DNA of 6,716 bases from Flavobacteriales bacterium (GTDB taxonomy: Bacteria > Bacteroidota > Bacteroidia > Flavobacteriales_F > PHOS-HE28), in assembly GCA_020854015.1 (NCBI GenBank), contig JADZGG010000439.1:1-6716 (forward strand), read 5' to 3'. A program made the translations under genes and the position numbers. Below are positions 6,523-6,716 of this stretch, piece after piece (positions within the stretch are counted from its first letter, which is position 1; every line of letters begins with the position of its first letter). Below the pieces are notes generated by a model that searched no databases, was not told the origin of the DNA, and saw only the letters and a program-made list of their open reading frames with translations.

Positions 6523-6716
6523 CCCCTGCCCCTGCCTCCTGCTCCTGCTCCTGCCCCTGCCTCCTGCCCCTGCTCCTGCCCCTGCTCTTGCTCTTGCTCC
6601 TGCTCGTGCCCCTGTCCCTGCCTCCTGCCCCTGCCCCTGCCCCTGCTCCGGCTCCTGCCTCCTGCCCCTGCCCCTGCTCCTGCTCCTGCCCCGGCTCCTG
6701 CCCCTGCTCCTGCTCC
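6523..6716. repeat. Degenerate C/T-rich hexamer tandem repeat, unit CYCCTG, running off the window
   Basis: The plus strand reads as 31 consecutive units plus a 4-base partial one at the window edge. Most units are CCCCTG or CTCCTG. Variants include CTCTTG (twice), CTCGTG, TCCCTG, CTCCGG and CCCCGG. Four units are 7 bases long (CCTCCTG, starting at 6535, 6560, 6621 and 6658), and each shifts the reading frame by one, which argues against a coding role. Segments starting at 6621 and 6658 have similar unit order and each contains a CGG-ended unit followed by CTCCTG, suggesting block duplication on top of slippage. The far boundary is not visible. Function is unknown. Confidence 0.9.

Noticed and set aside
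6399..6716. Plus-strand frame open from ATG at 6399 to the window end
   Set aside because: The repeat has no stop in any plus frame, so only about 41 codons needed to be open by chance. The translation is Ser/Lys-rich and then Pro/Ala/Cys/Leu low complexity, its pattern changes at each 7-base unit, and the ATG overlaps the start of the opposite-strand gene.
6445..6716. Minus-strand frames entering from the right, reading Gly-Ala or Gln-Glu repeats
   Set aside because: The repeat lacks minus-strand stops for compositional reasons. All three frames end in TGA soon after leaving it, and the frame shifts at the 7-base units argue against a maintained protein.
6523..6716. CRISPR array
   Set aside because: The repeats are contiguous 6-7 base units with no unique spacers, so this is a simple tandem repeat.

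Overview
The window looks like chromosomal DNA of a GC-rich member of the Bacteroidota. The firmest clue is the C-terminus of the first protein, a type A sorting domain of the type IX secretion system (T9SS), which is essentially confined to that phylum. Other supporting signs are the near absence of Shine-Dalgarno sequences, a TAnnTTTG-type promoter element, and a carboxypeptidase-regulatory-like domain on an exported protein. The DNA is clearly GC-rich, which is unusual for Flavobacteriia and related groups. An uncultured environmental Flavobacteriales-like lineage is plausible, but this is inference.

Left half, plus strand: bases 1-1923 hold the 3' portion of a secreted M1-family zinc aminopeptidase (5' end outside the window). 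It is followed after 75 bases by a complete exported protein of unknown function (1999-3750) with an N-terminal carboxypeptidase-regulatory-like domain. Both act outside the cytoplasm.

Right half, minus strand: three genes form a tightly packed operon read from 6400 down to 3754. They encode a PLP-dependent class V aminotransferase-fold enzyme, a phosphinothricin-acetyltransferase-like GNAT and a YedA-like EamA/DMT exporter. Both junctions are 4-base ATGA overlaps, so the three are probably translated in a coupled way. One reading is chemistry on an amino acid or amino-acid-like compound, N-acetylation of it and its export, but the substrate is unknown. The operon converges on the exported-protein gene with only 3 bases between the stop codons.

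Right edge: upstream of the operon lies a short non-coding stretch, then a degenerate C/T-rich hexamer tandem repeat that fills 6523-6716 and runs off the window. No RNA genes, insertion sequences, CRISPR arrays, attachment sites or origins were seen. I found no convincing wholly new system. The items most worth a second look are the coupled three-gene operon, the hexamer repeat, and promoter-like elements placed only 5-6 bases before two start codons.
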